A stretch of 49,376 bases of DNA from Alphaproteobacteria bacterium (GTDB lineage Bacteria; Myxococcota_A; UBA796; GCA-2862545): assembly GCA_020632915.1 (NCBI GenBank), contig JACKEP010000034.1:1-49376 (forward strand), written 5' to 3'. Every line of letters begins with the position of its first letter. The first letter of the stretch is position 1. Position numbers and translations under genes: made by a program. This document shows positions 35,529 to 44,080 of this stretch, in pieces. The notes beneath the pieces were generated by a model, which ran no database searches, was not told where the DNA came from, and was given only the letters and a program-made list of their open reading frames with translations.

Positions 35529-38360
35529 ATGATGGACGCCCTGCGAACCGCTTCGCTCCCCACCCTGTTGCTGCTCGCCGCCGTCGGATGCGCCGGCCCG
35601 GAGACGACCTCGGACGACGTGACGGTCACGGCGACGCCGTGGCGCCTCGACGACGGGCAGACCGCGGACGTGGTCGCCGTGGACGGGGTGCGGTCACCGG
35701 GCGCCGCGGCGCGCGTGATCGAGGTCGACGTCGACGGGCACACCCTGCGGATGGAGCTGACCCGCAACGAGGCGCTGTTCGGACCGGCCTACACCGAGCA
35801 CGTGCTGGGCGCGGACGGCGCGATGACGGAGGTCCCGGCCGAGCTGCGCGCGGACGCCCGCCCCTGCTACTACCTGGGCACGGTCACTGACCTGTCCGAC
35901 CCGACCGCCGCAGCCGGCCGCGCCGCGGTGGCCACGTGCACGGCGGATCGCGACGAGGTGGTCACGGCCTACCTGCGGCTGCCCGGACAGGACCTGGAGC
36001 TGCGTCCCGTGGGACAGACCCCTGCGGACGCCGAGCCGGCCTACGAGCTGGTGCCCGCGGATCGCCCCGCGTTCATCGACGACCTGGACGACCTGATCGA
36101 CGTCGGCACGCTGCCGGGCACCGGCGATCGCCCCGAGCTCGAGGACGCCACCGGGCCGCGCCCGCCCCCGCCGCTGGCGTGGGTGGAGGTCCACGCGGTG
36201 TCCGACACCTACTTCGTCGCCCAGGAGGGGAGCGCGTCGGCCGCGACCGCCCGCGCGGCCCGTCTCGTGAACGCGGCAGGCGGCCTGTACTACGGCGAGC
36301 TCACGCCCGAGACGCGGCTGGTGCTCGCCGGCCAGACGGTGTTCGCGGCAGAGCCCTACACGGTCACGGTCGACACCAACGGCGACGTCGACGCCAGCGC
36401 GCTGCTCGAGGCCTTCCGGGTGTGGGCGGCCGGGGCGCTGACGGCGGGGCACGACGACGCCATCCTGGTGTCGGGTCGGTCGTTCGTGGGCAGCACCGTG
36501 GGCCTGGCGCCCGTCGGTGCGGTGTGTGCGGCCGACTACGCCGTCACCATCAACGAGGCCCGGTTCTCGGACGCGTTCGTCACGGTCACCGTCGCCCACG
36601 AGATCGGCCACACGCTGGGGATGTCTCACGACAGCTCCGGCAACAGCTGCCCGTCCAGCGGCTTCATCATGGCCGCGGTCGGGTGCAGCAACTGCCCCAC
36701 CCAGCCGTCCACGTTCAGCGTGTGCAGCCAGGCCTACTATGCCGACCTCGTCGACGCGCGCGGCACCACGTGCCTCGACGACGACCCCGGGGCGTCGCTG
36801 CAGCCGGTGTGCGGCAACGGCATCACCGAGGCCGGCGAGGCGTGCGACAACGGCGGCGACGCCTCCGATCCCTGCTGCAACGGTGCGACCTGCGCCCTGC
36901 AGACCGGCGCGACCTGCTGGGGCGACCAGGGCTGCTGCGACGAGGCCACGTGCCAGCCCTACGCGGCGGGTCACACCTGCCGGTCGTCGACGGGTGGCTG
37001 CGACCTCGCCGAGACGTGCGACGGCGGCGCAGCGTGTCCGTCCGACGGGTTCGTCACCGCGGGCACCACGTGCGACGACGGCATCACCTCGACGGGCGGC
37101 CGCTGCCTGGAAGGGGACTGCGCGAGCCGTGCCGCCCAGTGCGCCTCGCTCGAGAGCGTGTTCGCGGCCTACGCGCCGCTGGTGCAGTGCAACTACGGCA
37201 ACACCAGCTGCGGCAACCTGCTGTGCGGCGTCTTCGGCGACGCGGGCGACTGCTACACGTTCACCTACGGCGGCTCGACGGTGCAGGTGTGGGACGGCAC
37301 CACCTGTGGTTCGGCCCGCCAGTGCAACGACGGCACCTGCGTCGACACCAGCACCCTGCAGGACGACTGCCCCAGCGACCCGAACAAGACGAGCCCCGGC
37401 CAGTGCGGCTGCGGGGTGCCCGACACTGACAGCGACAACGACGGCACCGCCGACTGCATCGACCAGTGCCCGAACGATGGCGCCAAGACGGCGCCGGGCG
37501 TGTGCGGCTGCGGCACGGCGGACACCGACGGCGACGGCGACGGCACCCCTGACTGCAACGACGCGTGCGCGTCGGACCCTGCCAAGACGGCGCCGGGCGT
37601 GTGCGGCTGTGGTGTGGCGGACGTGGACAGCGACGGCGACGCCACGCTGGACTGCCAGGACGCGTGCCCGCTGGACGGCGACAAGACGGCGCCGGGCGTG
37701 TGCGGCTGCGGTGTGGCGGACGTGGACAGCGACGGCGACGCCACGCTGGACTGCCAGGACGCGTGCCCGCTGGACGGCGACAAGACGGCGCCGGGCGTGT
37801 GCGGCTGCGGTGTGGCGGACGACGACAGCGACGGGGACGGCACCGCGGACTGCTTGGACAGCTGCCCCGCGGACGCGGACAAGACCGACCCGGGCACCTG
37901 CGGCTGCGGCACCCCCGACGAGGACATCACTGGAGACGGCATCGCTGATTGCACCGTGTGCGGTGACGGCGCCATCGAGGCGCCCGAGACCTGCGACGAC
38001 GGCGGGCGGGACCCCGGCGACGGCTGCGACGCGCTCTGCCAGACCGAGCCGATCGCGCTCGATCCGGTGGCGCCGGGCACTGCGGGCACGCGCGTGACGC
38101 TGATCGCACGTGGCGCCCAGCCCGGCGAGCGCGTCTACTTCGTGGCCGGCACGCGCGCGGGCAGCACGCTGGTACCGGGCTGCACGGTGTCGGTGCCGTT
38201 CGGTGCGCCCACGCTGATCGGGGCGGGCACGGCCAACGCCAACGGCGTCGCGACGCGCAGCGTCACCATCCCCAGCACCCTGTCGGGCCGCACGGTCCAC
38301 TTCGACGCCGCCGTGCTGTCGCGGTGTGCGGTGGCGCCCGAGGTCGTCGTCACGCTCTGA
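35529..38360 (+). CDS. ADAM-like metalloprotease lipoprotein (propeptide, M12B, disintegrin, Cys-rich, Ca repeats)
   Basis: A 943-residue lipoprotein (lipobox AAVGC, Cys21); GGAGG precedes ATG 35529/35532. Residues about 22-215 resemble the M12B propeptide, with PCYYLGTVTD (Cys113) and AVATC (Cys137). The protease, about 216-415, has GSTVGLAPVGAVC, the zinc site HEIGHTLGMSH (His357, 361, 367) and met-turn FIMAAV. Residues 428 to about 510 follow the disintegrin pattern: CGNGITEAGEACD, CCNGATCALQTGATC, CRSSTGGCDLAETC, CPSDGF. Then comes an ADAM cysteine-rich-like region (QCASLES, CGNLLCGVFG, TTCGSARQCNDGTCVDTS). Six 33-residue calcium-type repeats, a Myxococcus Cys-rich repeat (CGDGAIEAPETCDDG) and a beta C-terminal domain complete it. 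Predicted surface protease. Confidence 0.88.
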   Translation: MMDALRTASLPTLLLLAAVGCAGPETTSDDVTVTATPWRLDDGQTADVVAVDGVRSPGAAARVIEVDVDGHTLRMELTRNEALFGPAYTEHVLGADGAMTEVPAELRADARPCYYLGTVTDLSDPTAAAGRAAVATCTADRDEVVTAYLRLPGQDLELRPVGQTPADAEPAYELVPADRPAFIDDLDDLIDVGTLPGTGDRPELEDATGPRPPPPLAWVEVHAVSDTYFVAQEGSASAATARAARLVNAAGGLYYGELTPETRLVLAGQTVFAAEPYTVTVDTNGDVDASALLEAFRVWAAGALTAGHDDAILVSGRSFVGSTVGLAPVGAVCAADYAVTINEARFSDAFVTVTVAHEIGHTLGMSHDSSGNSCPSSGFIMAAVGCSNCPTQPSTFSVCSQAYYADLVDARGTTCLDDDPGASLQPVCGNGITEAGEACDNGGDASDPCCNGATCALQTGATCWGDQGCCDEATCQPYAAGHTCRSSTGGCDLAETCDGGAACPSDGFVTAGTTCDDGITSTGGRCLEGDCASRAAQCASLESVFAAYAPLVQCNYGNTSCGNLLCGVFGDAGDCYTFTYGGSTVQVWDGTTCGSARQCNDGTCVDTSTLQDDCPSDPNKTSPGQCGCGVPDTDSDNDGTADCIDQCPNDGAKTAPGVCGCGTADTDGDGDGTPDCNDACASDPAKTAPGVCGCGVADVDSDGDATLDCQDACPLDGDKTAPGVCGCGVADVDSDGDATLDCQDACPLDGDKTAPGVCGCGVADDDSDGDGTADCLDSCPADADKTDPGTCGCGTPDEDITGDGIADCTVCGDGAIEAPETCDDGGRDPGDGCDALCQTEPIALDPVAPGTAGTRVTLIARGAQPGERVYFVAGTRAGSTLVPGCTVSVPFGAPTLIGAGTANANGVATRSVTIPSTLSGRTVHFDAAVLSRCAVAPEVVVTL
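37386..37958 (+). repeat. Six tandem 99-base units in the ADAM-like gene
   Basis: Units begin at 37386, 37485, 37584, 37683, 37782 and 37881, each coding for K-T-x-P-G-x-C-G-C-G followed by a D-x-D-x-D-G-D calcium-type loop. Units 3 and 4 encode identical peptides and differ by about one base; the last unit is cut short. Confidence 0.9.
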
Positions 38361-38371
38361 GCGGCGCCGCG

Positions 38372-38419
38372 GCCCGCTGCCCCTGCCGTGCGCGCGTCGT
38401 CACGGGCAGGGCAGCGGGC
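38372..38419. terminator. Long hairpin between convergent genes, probably bidirectional terminator
   Basis: GCCCGCTGCCC (38372-38382) pairs perfectly with 38409-38419, and the inner bases extend the stem with one bulge around a ten-base loop. One arm lies inside the end of the minus-strand gene. The ADAM-like gene stop is followed directly by a further palindrome GCGGCGCCGC (38361-38370). Confidence 0.55.
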
Positions 38420-39407
38420 TGCTGCTCCACGCGACGTCGTCGAACCAGAGCGTGTTCGCGGCGCCGCCGTAGGACTCCCAGCCGAGCTGGGCCGACGTGA
38501 GGTCGGGGCGCCACGCGCCGGGTGCGAGCCACTGGCGGTCGACGTCGGGGGTGGCCGTGCCGTCGATCTGCAAGGCGGCGACGGGCGTGCCGTCCACCGA
38601 CGTGGCGAGCGTGCCCTGGGCCTCGTCGATCGTGACGGCCACGCAGTGCCACGTGTTCGTGGACGGCGCGAGCGACAGCCCGATGCCGGTGGGGGACAGC
38701 TCCGGCAGGGTGGCGTCGTCGGACTCCCGGTTCCACATCAGGATCTGCGACTGGCCGCCCATGCGCAGGTGGCGCCCACCGGAGACATCGTCCATCGCGA
38801 GGAAGGTGACGTGGTCGTAGGTCAACGCGCTGCCGAACCGCACCCAGAACCGCCCGTGGATCGTGGCGCCGAGGCTGTCGATGTCGGCCACCGTCTGGAA
38901 GAAGACGTGGTTGCAGTAGCCGCCGGCGCCGTCGATGCGGATCGAGCGGCTGCCGCTGTGGGCGACCGCACCGTCGACGACCACGCTGCCCGAGCCCGAG
39001 CAGTCCGGGGTGATCACCCGCCAGCCGCCGGAGGGCGCGCTGCCTGCGGTCTGCCCCTCGAAGTCGTCGCAGACGAGCGCCCCCGTGCACGTCCCCGGGA
39101 CCACGACGACGGTGTCGGTGTCGGAGTCGGAGTCGGAGTCGCTATCGACGGTGTCGGTGTCGACGGTGTCGGTGTCGACGGTGTCGGTGTCCACCGTGTC
39201 GGTGTCGACCGCGTCCGTGTCGGTATCGGCCGCGTCGGTGTCGGTGTCCCAGGGATCCGTCTCGACCGGCTTGGTGGGGGTGTCGTCGGTGTCGACGTCG
39301 GTGTCGGCCACGTCGGTGTCGGTGTCGGTGTCGTCTCCGCCGTCGGTGGGTGCACCGGCGCACCCGGCCCCCATCACCACCGTCAGGGCGAGCGCGCGCC
39401 GCACCAT
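38400..39407 (-). CDS. LamG/concanavalin-like lipoprotein with long Asp-Thr linker
   Basis: A 335-residue lipoprotein (lipobox MGAGC, Cys16) with AGGAGG upstream of ATG 39407. Residues about 20-100 are nearly pure Asp-Thr/Asp-Ser/Asp-Val alternation. The rest is a beta-sandwich with GRFWVRFGSALTYDHVTF, HCVAVTIDEAQGTLATSVDG and a final NTLWFDDVAW. This is the style of LamG or polysaccharide-lyase-like jelly-roll domains that bind or cut glycans. No catalytic residues can be named with confidence. Likely displayed on the surface by the linker. Confidence 0.75.
   Translation of the reverse strand: MVRRALALTVVMGAGCAGAPTDGGDDTDTDTDVADTDVDTDDTPTKPVETDPWDTDTDAADTDTDAVDTDTVDTDTVDTDTVDTDTVDSDSDSDSDTDTVVVVPGTCTGALVCDDFEGQTAGSAPSGGWRVITPDCSGSGSVVVDGAVAHSGSRSIRIDGAGGYCNHVFFQTVADIDSLGATIHGRFWVRFGSALTYDHVTFLAMDDVSGGRHLRMGGQSQILMWNRESDDATLPELSPTGIGLSLAPSTNTWHCVAVTIDEAQGTLATSVDGTPVAALQIDGTATPDVDRQWLAPGAWRPDLTSAQLGWESYGGAANTLWFDDVAWSSSPLPCP
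39110..39345. repeat. Asp-Thr linker repeat, GTGTCG-type units
   Basis: About 235 bases of GTGTCG/GTGTCGACG units, minus-strand coding; includes a short GAGTCG run at 39122-39142 that gives Asp-Ser instead of Asp-Thr. Confidence 0.8.
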
Positions 39408-39506
39408 GGCCACCTCCTGCGCGGGGCCGGACGATCCCCGCAGCGCCTTCCTAGCCCGTCGTCGTCGGGGCGTGACGAGAGCGTGTCGGATGGCTGCGCG
39501 TCCGGG

Positions 39507-39512
39507 TAGGAT
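39507..39512 (+). promoter_or_regulatory. -10-like element TAGGAT before the dihaem cytochrome gene
   Basis: TAGGAT within GGGTAGGATGCGG, 30 bases upstream of ATG 39543. The same TAGGATGC octamer precedes the glycosidase gene at 19443. No good -35. Confidence 0.35.
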
Positions 39513-39542
39513 GCGGCCCCCAGCCGGAGCGTGACGACGCCG

Positions 39543-41321
39543 ATGCGTGCCGTGTCCCCGACCCTTGCCACCGCCCTTCGCGCGACGCTCGCCGCGGCGC
39601 TGGGCCTGTCCGTGACCGCCTGCCAGACCGGCGAGACCCCGGACGACGATCCGGGGTGCGCGAACGGCCTCGATGCCGACGGCGACGGCGTCTGCGACCG
39701 CCTCGCGGCCGACTGGTCCACGGCGGCGTCGATCCCCGACGGCACCGACCGCCGCAACATCTTCGACCTCGACCCCGACCAGCTCGACGAGGTGGCCGCC
39801 CGGGGGCGCCAGCACGCGCTGCTCTACCCGATCGACGTCAGCGGCATGCTGCTGCCCTACGCGCCGATCAAGCGCTTCTTCGACGAGCCGTCCGACGATC
39901 CGCAGACGGCCGTGCTGCAGGGGCTCGCCGCACAGACCGTGGGGCTCGACGCGCTCGACGACCTGTTCGTGCGCGTGGGCCTGCCCCGCTACAACGGCGA
40001 CGACGCCGAGGGCATCTACGACATCCCCGCGCCCGACGTGCCCCACGACGGCTACATGGGCGCCACGGTCCTCGACACCCAGTGGGGCGAGGCGCTCACC
40101 TTCTCCTGCGCCGCCTGCCACGCGGGCCGCCTGCTCGGCCGGTCCGTCATGGGCCTGACCAACCGCCGGCCAGGCGCCAACGCCTTCTTCGACCTCGGCA
40201 AGACCGTGCTGCCGATGGTGTCCGACGAAGCGTTCGCCCAGTTCATGGGGGCCACGCCCGACGAGGTGGCGATGGTGCACCGCAGCCGCGAGAACCTCGC
40301 CCGCATCGGCGTGCTCGCGCCGCAGACCCTCGGCCTCGACACCTCGCTGGCCCAGGTGGCGATGTCGCTGGCGCGGCGGGGCACCGACCCCTACGCCGAG
40401 CGCGACGTCGACGCGGAGGCGATCCCGCGCCCCACCCCGCTGCGCACCGAGGTGGCCGACAGCAAGCCGATGCCGTGGTGGACCCTGCGCTACAAGACGC
40501 GCTGGCTGGCCGACGGCTCGATCGTGCAGGGCAACCCGATCTTCACCAACTTCCTGTGGAACGAGATCGGGCGCGGCACCGACCTGCACGAGCTCGAGGA
40601 CTGGCTGGTCGACAACCGGTGGATCGCCGACGAGCTCACGGTGGCCGTGTTCGCCACCGACGCGCCCCGCTGGACCGACTTCTTCGAGCCCGCCACGATC
40701 GATCTCGACGCCGCCCGACGGGGCCAGGCGCTGTTCGGCGACCACTGCGCGGCCTGCCACGGCACCTACGACAAGGCCTGGGACGCCGCCGACGCCGCCA
40801 GCCTCGACGACGTCGCCCGGCTCGCCACCACCACGGTGCACTACGCCGCCGCGACCCCGGTGGTCGACGTCGACACCGATCCCGGGCGCTACCAGGGCAT
40901 CCCGCACTTCGGCGATCAGCTCAACGCCCTGGCGATCTCGGCGTGGATGGAGACCGTGGTCGAAGGGCAGGTGGGCTACGTGCCGCCGCCGCTCGACGGC
41001 ATCTGGGCGCGCTACCCCTACCTGCACAACGGCAGCGTCCCCACGCTGTGCGACCTGCTCACGCCGAGCGAGGAGCGACCGACGCTGTTCTGGCAGGGAC
41101 CGTCGGAAGACGCCGCCACCGACTTCGACGCCGACTGCGTCGGCTACCCCATCGGCGACGCCGTCCCCGAGGCGTGGAAGGTGCCCGAGGCCGCCTACGA
41201 CACGCAGCGGGAGGGCATGTCCAACGTCGGCCACGACGCGATGCTGCGCGACGCCGGGGGCTCGCCGGTCCTGTCCGCGCAGGATCGTGCCGATCTCGTC
41301 ACCTTCCTCAAGACCCTCTGA
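39543..41321 (+). CDS. RoxA/RoxB-like dihaem cytochrome c lipoprotein
   Basis: A 592-residue secreted cytochrome: lipobox SVTAC (Cys27) and two haem c motifs, CAACH at 189-193 and CAACH at 402-406, as in dihaem peroxidases and rubber oxygenases. The C-terminal segment ARYPYLHNGSVPTLCDLLTP and the large region between haems (PWWTLRYKTRWLADGS, GNPIFTNFLWNE) are like RoxA/RoxB and their wider relatives. A DADGDGVCD calcium loop follows the anchor. An in-frame GTG at 39531 is possible but has its GGAG too close. Known Rox proteins cleave polyisoprene with oxygen; relatives of this kind are widespread and mostly untested. Confidence 0.8.
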   Translation: MRAVSPTLATALRATLAAALGLSVTACQTGETPDDDPGCANGLDADGDGVCDRLAADWSTAASIPDGTDRRNIFDLDPDQLDEVAARGRQHALLYPIDVSGMLLPYAPIKRFFDEPSDDPQTAVLQGLAAQTVGLDALDDLFVRVGLPRYNGDDAEGIYDIPAPDVPHDGYMGATVLDTQWGEALTFSCAACHAGRLLGRSVMGLTNRRPGANAFFDLGKTVLPMVSDEAFAQFMGATPDEVAMVHRSRENLARIGVLAPQTLGLDTSLAQVAMSLARRGTDPYAERDVDAEAIPRPTPLRTEVADSKPMPWWTLRYKTRWLADGSIVQGNPIFTNFLWNEIGRGTDLHELEDWLVDNRWIADELTVAVFATDAPRWTDFFEPATIDLDAARRGQALFGDHCAACHGTYDKAWDAADAASLDDVARLATTTVHYAAATPVVDVDTDPGRYQGIPHFGDQLNALAISAWMETVVEGQVGYVPPPLDGIWARYPYLHNGSVPTLCDLLTPSEERPTLFWQGPSEDAATDFDADCVGYPIGDAVPEAWKVPEAAYDTQREGMSNVGHDAMLRDAGGSPVLSAQDRADLVTFLKTL

Positions 41322-41335
41322 TCGGGTCCCAGGGG

Positions 41336-41341
41336 TAGGTT
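41336..41341 (+). promoter_or_regulatory. -10-like element TAGGTT upstream of the two-gene phosphatase unit
   Basis: Within GGGGTAGGTTCGG, echoed 22 bases later by GGGGTAGAACCGG; the pair could be alternative -10 boxes or a regulator site. The gap 41322-41401 holds nothing else. Confidence 0.25.
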
Positions 41342-41401
41342 CGGCGCCCGTCGCCGGGGTAGAACCGGTGGCGGGCCCGCGTAGGCCCCCAGGAGTGCCG
41401 C

Positions 41402-41584
41402 GTGAGCGACGAGACCGAAGAGACCGACGAGACCCCGATCGACGCCACCCCCAAGGCCCGCCCCTCTGTGGCGCCCTCGGGCATCCTGCAGCGTCCCAGC
41501 GACGCCGCCGTGCGCCCCGGCTTCCGCAGCCCGGCCAACAGCCGGTCGAAGGCACAGAAGGCAGGCAAGAAGAAGAAGAAGTGA
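41402..41584 (+). CDS. Tiny protein with acidic start and Lys-rich tail
   Basis: The 60-residue product begins at GTG 41402 with AGGAG about eight bases upstream. It starts acidic (SDETEETDETPID), has a Pro/Ser-rich middle and ends KAQKAGKKKKK. No membrane segment or signal is seen. The stop overlaps the start of the phosphatase gene as GTGA, so expression is coupled. The basic tail might bind nucleic acid or polyphosphate, but that is only suggested by composition. No family recognised. Confidence 0.6.
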   Translation: MSDETEETDETPIDATPKARPSVAPSGILQRPSDAAVRPGFRSPANSRSKAQKAGKKKKK

Positions 41585-42924
41585 CCCTGCGCCTCCCGCT
41601 GCTCGCCCTGGCCGTGTCCTGCGCCGGCGCGCCGTCCACCGACGCGCCCGACACCGACGAGACGGCCACCGACGGGGTCGACACCGGCCCGTTCTTCGGG
41701 CCCGACGTCGACTGTGGGCCGCGGGTGACGCCGGCGCCCGGCACGCTGGCGCGCTGGCCCTACCTGCAGCAGGTGAGCCCCACGTCGGTCACGGTGATGT
41801 GGGGCACCGCGCAAGGGGAGGCCGCCACCACGCTCGAGTGGGGCTACGACGGCGACTACGGCACCGTCGTCACCCCGGGCGCCCCCACCGCCATCGACGT
41901 GCTCGATCCGCCGATGGACCTGCACCGCGTCGATGTCGGTGCGCTGATCGCGGGCACCGGCGCCTGCTACCGGATCAAGGTCGGCGACACCGTCGTCGCC
42001 AGCGGCCTGTCGTGGCGCACCGCGCCCGCCAGCCCGCGCGCCCACGTCCGGTTCGTGGCGATCGGCGACATGGGCAACGGCAGCGAGGCCCAGGCCGCCG
42101 TCCGCGACGCGATCGCCGCGCTCGACGAGCGGATCGACTTCTGGGTCACCGCTGGCGACAACGCCTACAACGCGGGCCGCCACCAGGAGTTCCAGGACAA
42201 CGTCTTCGCCGTCTACCAGGACCTGTGGACCGACGTGCCCGTGCTGCCGGTGCCGGGCAACCACGACTGGGGCGACGATGAGGACTTCGGCGGCGTGGGC
42301 ACGCTCACGCCCTACCTCCAGGACTTCGCGGTGCCGCCCCACGGCATGCCCGGCGACGCCCCCGGCGACTACTACGCGCTCGACTACGGCCCGGTGCACT
42401 GGACCGCGCTCGACAGCCACCTGCAGCTGGGCACGTCGCCCACCACGGCGTCGCCGCTGTCGCGCCTGTCCTACGATGTGCCCGGCGACGACATGCTCGA
42501 CTGGGCGTCCGACGACGCCACGCGCGTCGGCGATCGCTGGCACATCGTGGGGTGGCACCACCCGGCCTACTCGGGCCAGCCCGACCGGTCGCCCGAGCCC
42601 CAGGTGTCGCTGCAGCTGCGGCCCTGGGTCGAGGCCCACGACGTCGATCTGGTGATCAACGGCCACAACCACCTCTACGAGCGCTTCGGCCACCTCCGCG
42701 ACGGCGCCAAGGTGGCGACGGGCGGCACCACCTGGGTGGTCACCGGCGGCGGTGGGGCCGGGCTCTACGAGCTGGGCGACGACGCGCTGCGCGATGCCGG
42801 CGCGCGCGCCCACCACTTCCTCCTCGTCGACGTCACGGCCTGCACGCTGTCCGCACGGGCCATCGGCACGGACGGCGTGATGATCGACAGCTTCGAGCTC
42901 AGCCGCTGCGACGAGGCGGGCTGA
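41581..42924 (+). CDS. Purple-acid-phosphatase-like metallophosphoesterase lipoprotein
   Basis: A 447-residue lipoprotein (lipobox AVSC, Cys14) with a short acidic Asp-Thr linker. Residues about 45-155 form an FN3-like domain typical of purple acid phosphatases (RWPYLQQVSPTSVTVMWGT). The catalytic part has the dimetal motifs in order: AIGDMGNG, TAGDNAYNAG, PGNHDWGDDE, VGWHHPAYS and INGHNHLYER. It should release phosphate from esters outside the cytoplasm, complementing the PhoD-type enzyme 9 kb away. GTG 41581 overlaps the tiny upstream gene. Confidence 0.88.
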   Translation: MTLRLPLLALAVSCAGAPSTDAPDTDETATDGVDTGPFFGPDVDCGPRVTPAPGTLARWPYLQQVSPTSVTVMWGTAQGEAATTLEWGYDGDYGTVVTPGAPTAIDVLDPPMDLHRVDVGALIAGTGACYRIKVGDTVVASGLSWRTAPASPRAHVRFVAIGDMGNGSEAQAAVRDAIAALDERIDFWVTAGDNAYNAGRHQEFQDNVFAVYQDLWTDVPVLPVPGNHDWGDDEDFGGVGTLTPYLQDFAVPPHGMPGDAPGDYYALDYGPVHWTALDSHLQLGTSPTTASPLSRLSYDVPGDDMLDWASDDATRVGDRWHIVGWHHPAYSGQPDRSPEPQVSLQLRPWVEAHDVDLVINGHNHLYERFGHLRDGAKVATGGTTWVVTGGGGAGLYELGDDALRDAGARAHHFLLVDVTACTLSARAIGTDGVMIDSFELSRCDEAG

Positions 42925-43035
42925 CCCCCGGAACGGGTCAAATCGCCGCGGTTTCGGCCGACTCTGCAAGGCATCCTGTGCGCGGAAGGCGGTGTTGCAC
43001 CCCGGGACCGCGTGGGGGACCTGCCGGGAGCGTGC

Positions 43036-44061
43036 ATGTCGGCCGAGGTGGAGGAAGCGGTGCAGCCGCTCGATCTGGCGTCCTGCGACGACGTCGCGGC
43101 GGTGCGTGACGCGGCGCGGGCGTGGGTCCAGGCCACGAACGACGCGCGGGCGCAGGAGATGGCGGCGCTCCGCGACGAGGCGAGCGCCCTGCGGGACCGC
43201 CTGCAGGAGCTCGCCGACCAGCTCGAGGCACTCTCGGCCCAGGAGGCCGCGCTGCTGTCGCGCCCGAGCCCGCAGAGCGAGGTCGAGGACACCGTCGGTG
43301 CCGCGCTCCTCGAGGGCATCCGACGCGCGATGGACCGCCTGGAGGACCGCCAGGAGGAGATGCTGCTCGCGCTGTCGGAGCGCGAGGCTGAGGTGGAGCA
43401 GCAGCTCGCCCACGACCCGGAGCTCGGCCCGGTGTGTGCCGAGGTGGCGGCGTTCGACGCCAAGGCGCTGGGCGCCCACCTGCCGGCGACCTACCTCGCC
43501 GTGCTCCACGAGCACCACGAGGCCCGTGTGCGTCGCCTCGACGCCTGGCGCGCGGCGCGGCTGCGGGTGCCGCTCGACCTCGACGCCGAGCCGATCACCC
43601 CCGAGGTGATCGTCGCCATCCGCGCGGTGCCCGGCCAGCCCCAGCTCGCCCGCGTCGTGCTCCCCATGCGTGCCGGGGCGTCTGCGCCGGACACGCCCCA
43701 GGCAGCGCTCGGCGACGCCCTCGCGAGCCTGTGCAGCGAGGAGCTCCGCGCGATGGTCCGCGACGGCGGTCAGGTGCCGGTGGCGCCGCGCTTCGGCGAG
43801 GACGCCGGCCTGCTCGTCCTGGAGGCCACGCTCCCCGCGCGGCTCGACGGCTCGCTCGGCGAGGAGCTGTGCACGCGCCTCACCTCCCGGTTCGACACCT
43901 CCGAGGTGCTCCGGCGCGCCAAGGTCGCCGCGCGTCCGACGCTGGTGCCGGCCGCCTGGCTGGTGGCGGCGCGGCGCGCGGCCTCTCCGCGGCCCGCCTC
44001 GCAGCCGGTGCGCGACGCGCCGGACGCGGCCGACGCCCCCGACGCGCTCCAGTCGGTCTGA
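43036..44061 (+). CDS. Coiled-coil cytoplasmic protein of unknown function
   Basis: A 341-residue protein with no signal or membrane segment. Residues about 30-125 are strongly helical with a heptad-like run (MAALRDEASALRDRLQELAD) and a second helix (MDRLEDRQEEMLLALSERE). The C-terminal half is mixed (LDLDAEPITPEVIVAIRAVP, LLVLEATLPARLDG) and ends in an Ala/Asp/Pro tail. ATG 43036 follows GGGAG; an upstream GTG at 43012 lacks a site. It has its own leader of 111 bases after the phosphatase gene and converges on the glycan cluster, 19 bases apart. I recognise no family. Confidence 0.65.
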   Translation: MSAEVEEAVQPLDLASCDDVAAVRDAARAWVQATNDARAQEMAALRDEASALRDRLQELADQLEALSAQEAALLSRPSPQSEVEDTVGAALLEGIRRAMDRLEDRQEEMLLALSEREAEVEQQLAHDPELGPVCAEVAAFDAKALGAHLPATYLAVLHEHHEARVRRLDAWRAARLRVPLDLDAEPITPEVIVAIRAVPGQPQLARVVLPMRAGASAPDTPQAALGDALASLCSEELRAMVRDGGQVPVAPRFGEDAGLLVLEATLPARLDGSLGEELCTRLTSRFDTSEVLRRAKVAARPTLVPAAWLVAARRAASPRPASQPVRDAPDAADAPDALQSV

Positions 44062-44080
44062 GCCGCCCCGTCGAGACGCT

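Noticed and set aside
37386..37958. Regular 99-base repeats considered as CRISPR or satellite
   Set aside because: In-frame protein repeats with conserved Cys and Asp positions and no repeat/spacer structure.
35694..38300. Long minus-strand frame over the ADAM-like gene
   Set aside because: Ala/Val/Arg-rich shadow; cysteine pattern and zinc site are on the plus strand.
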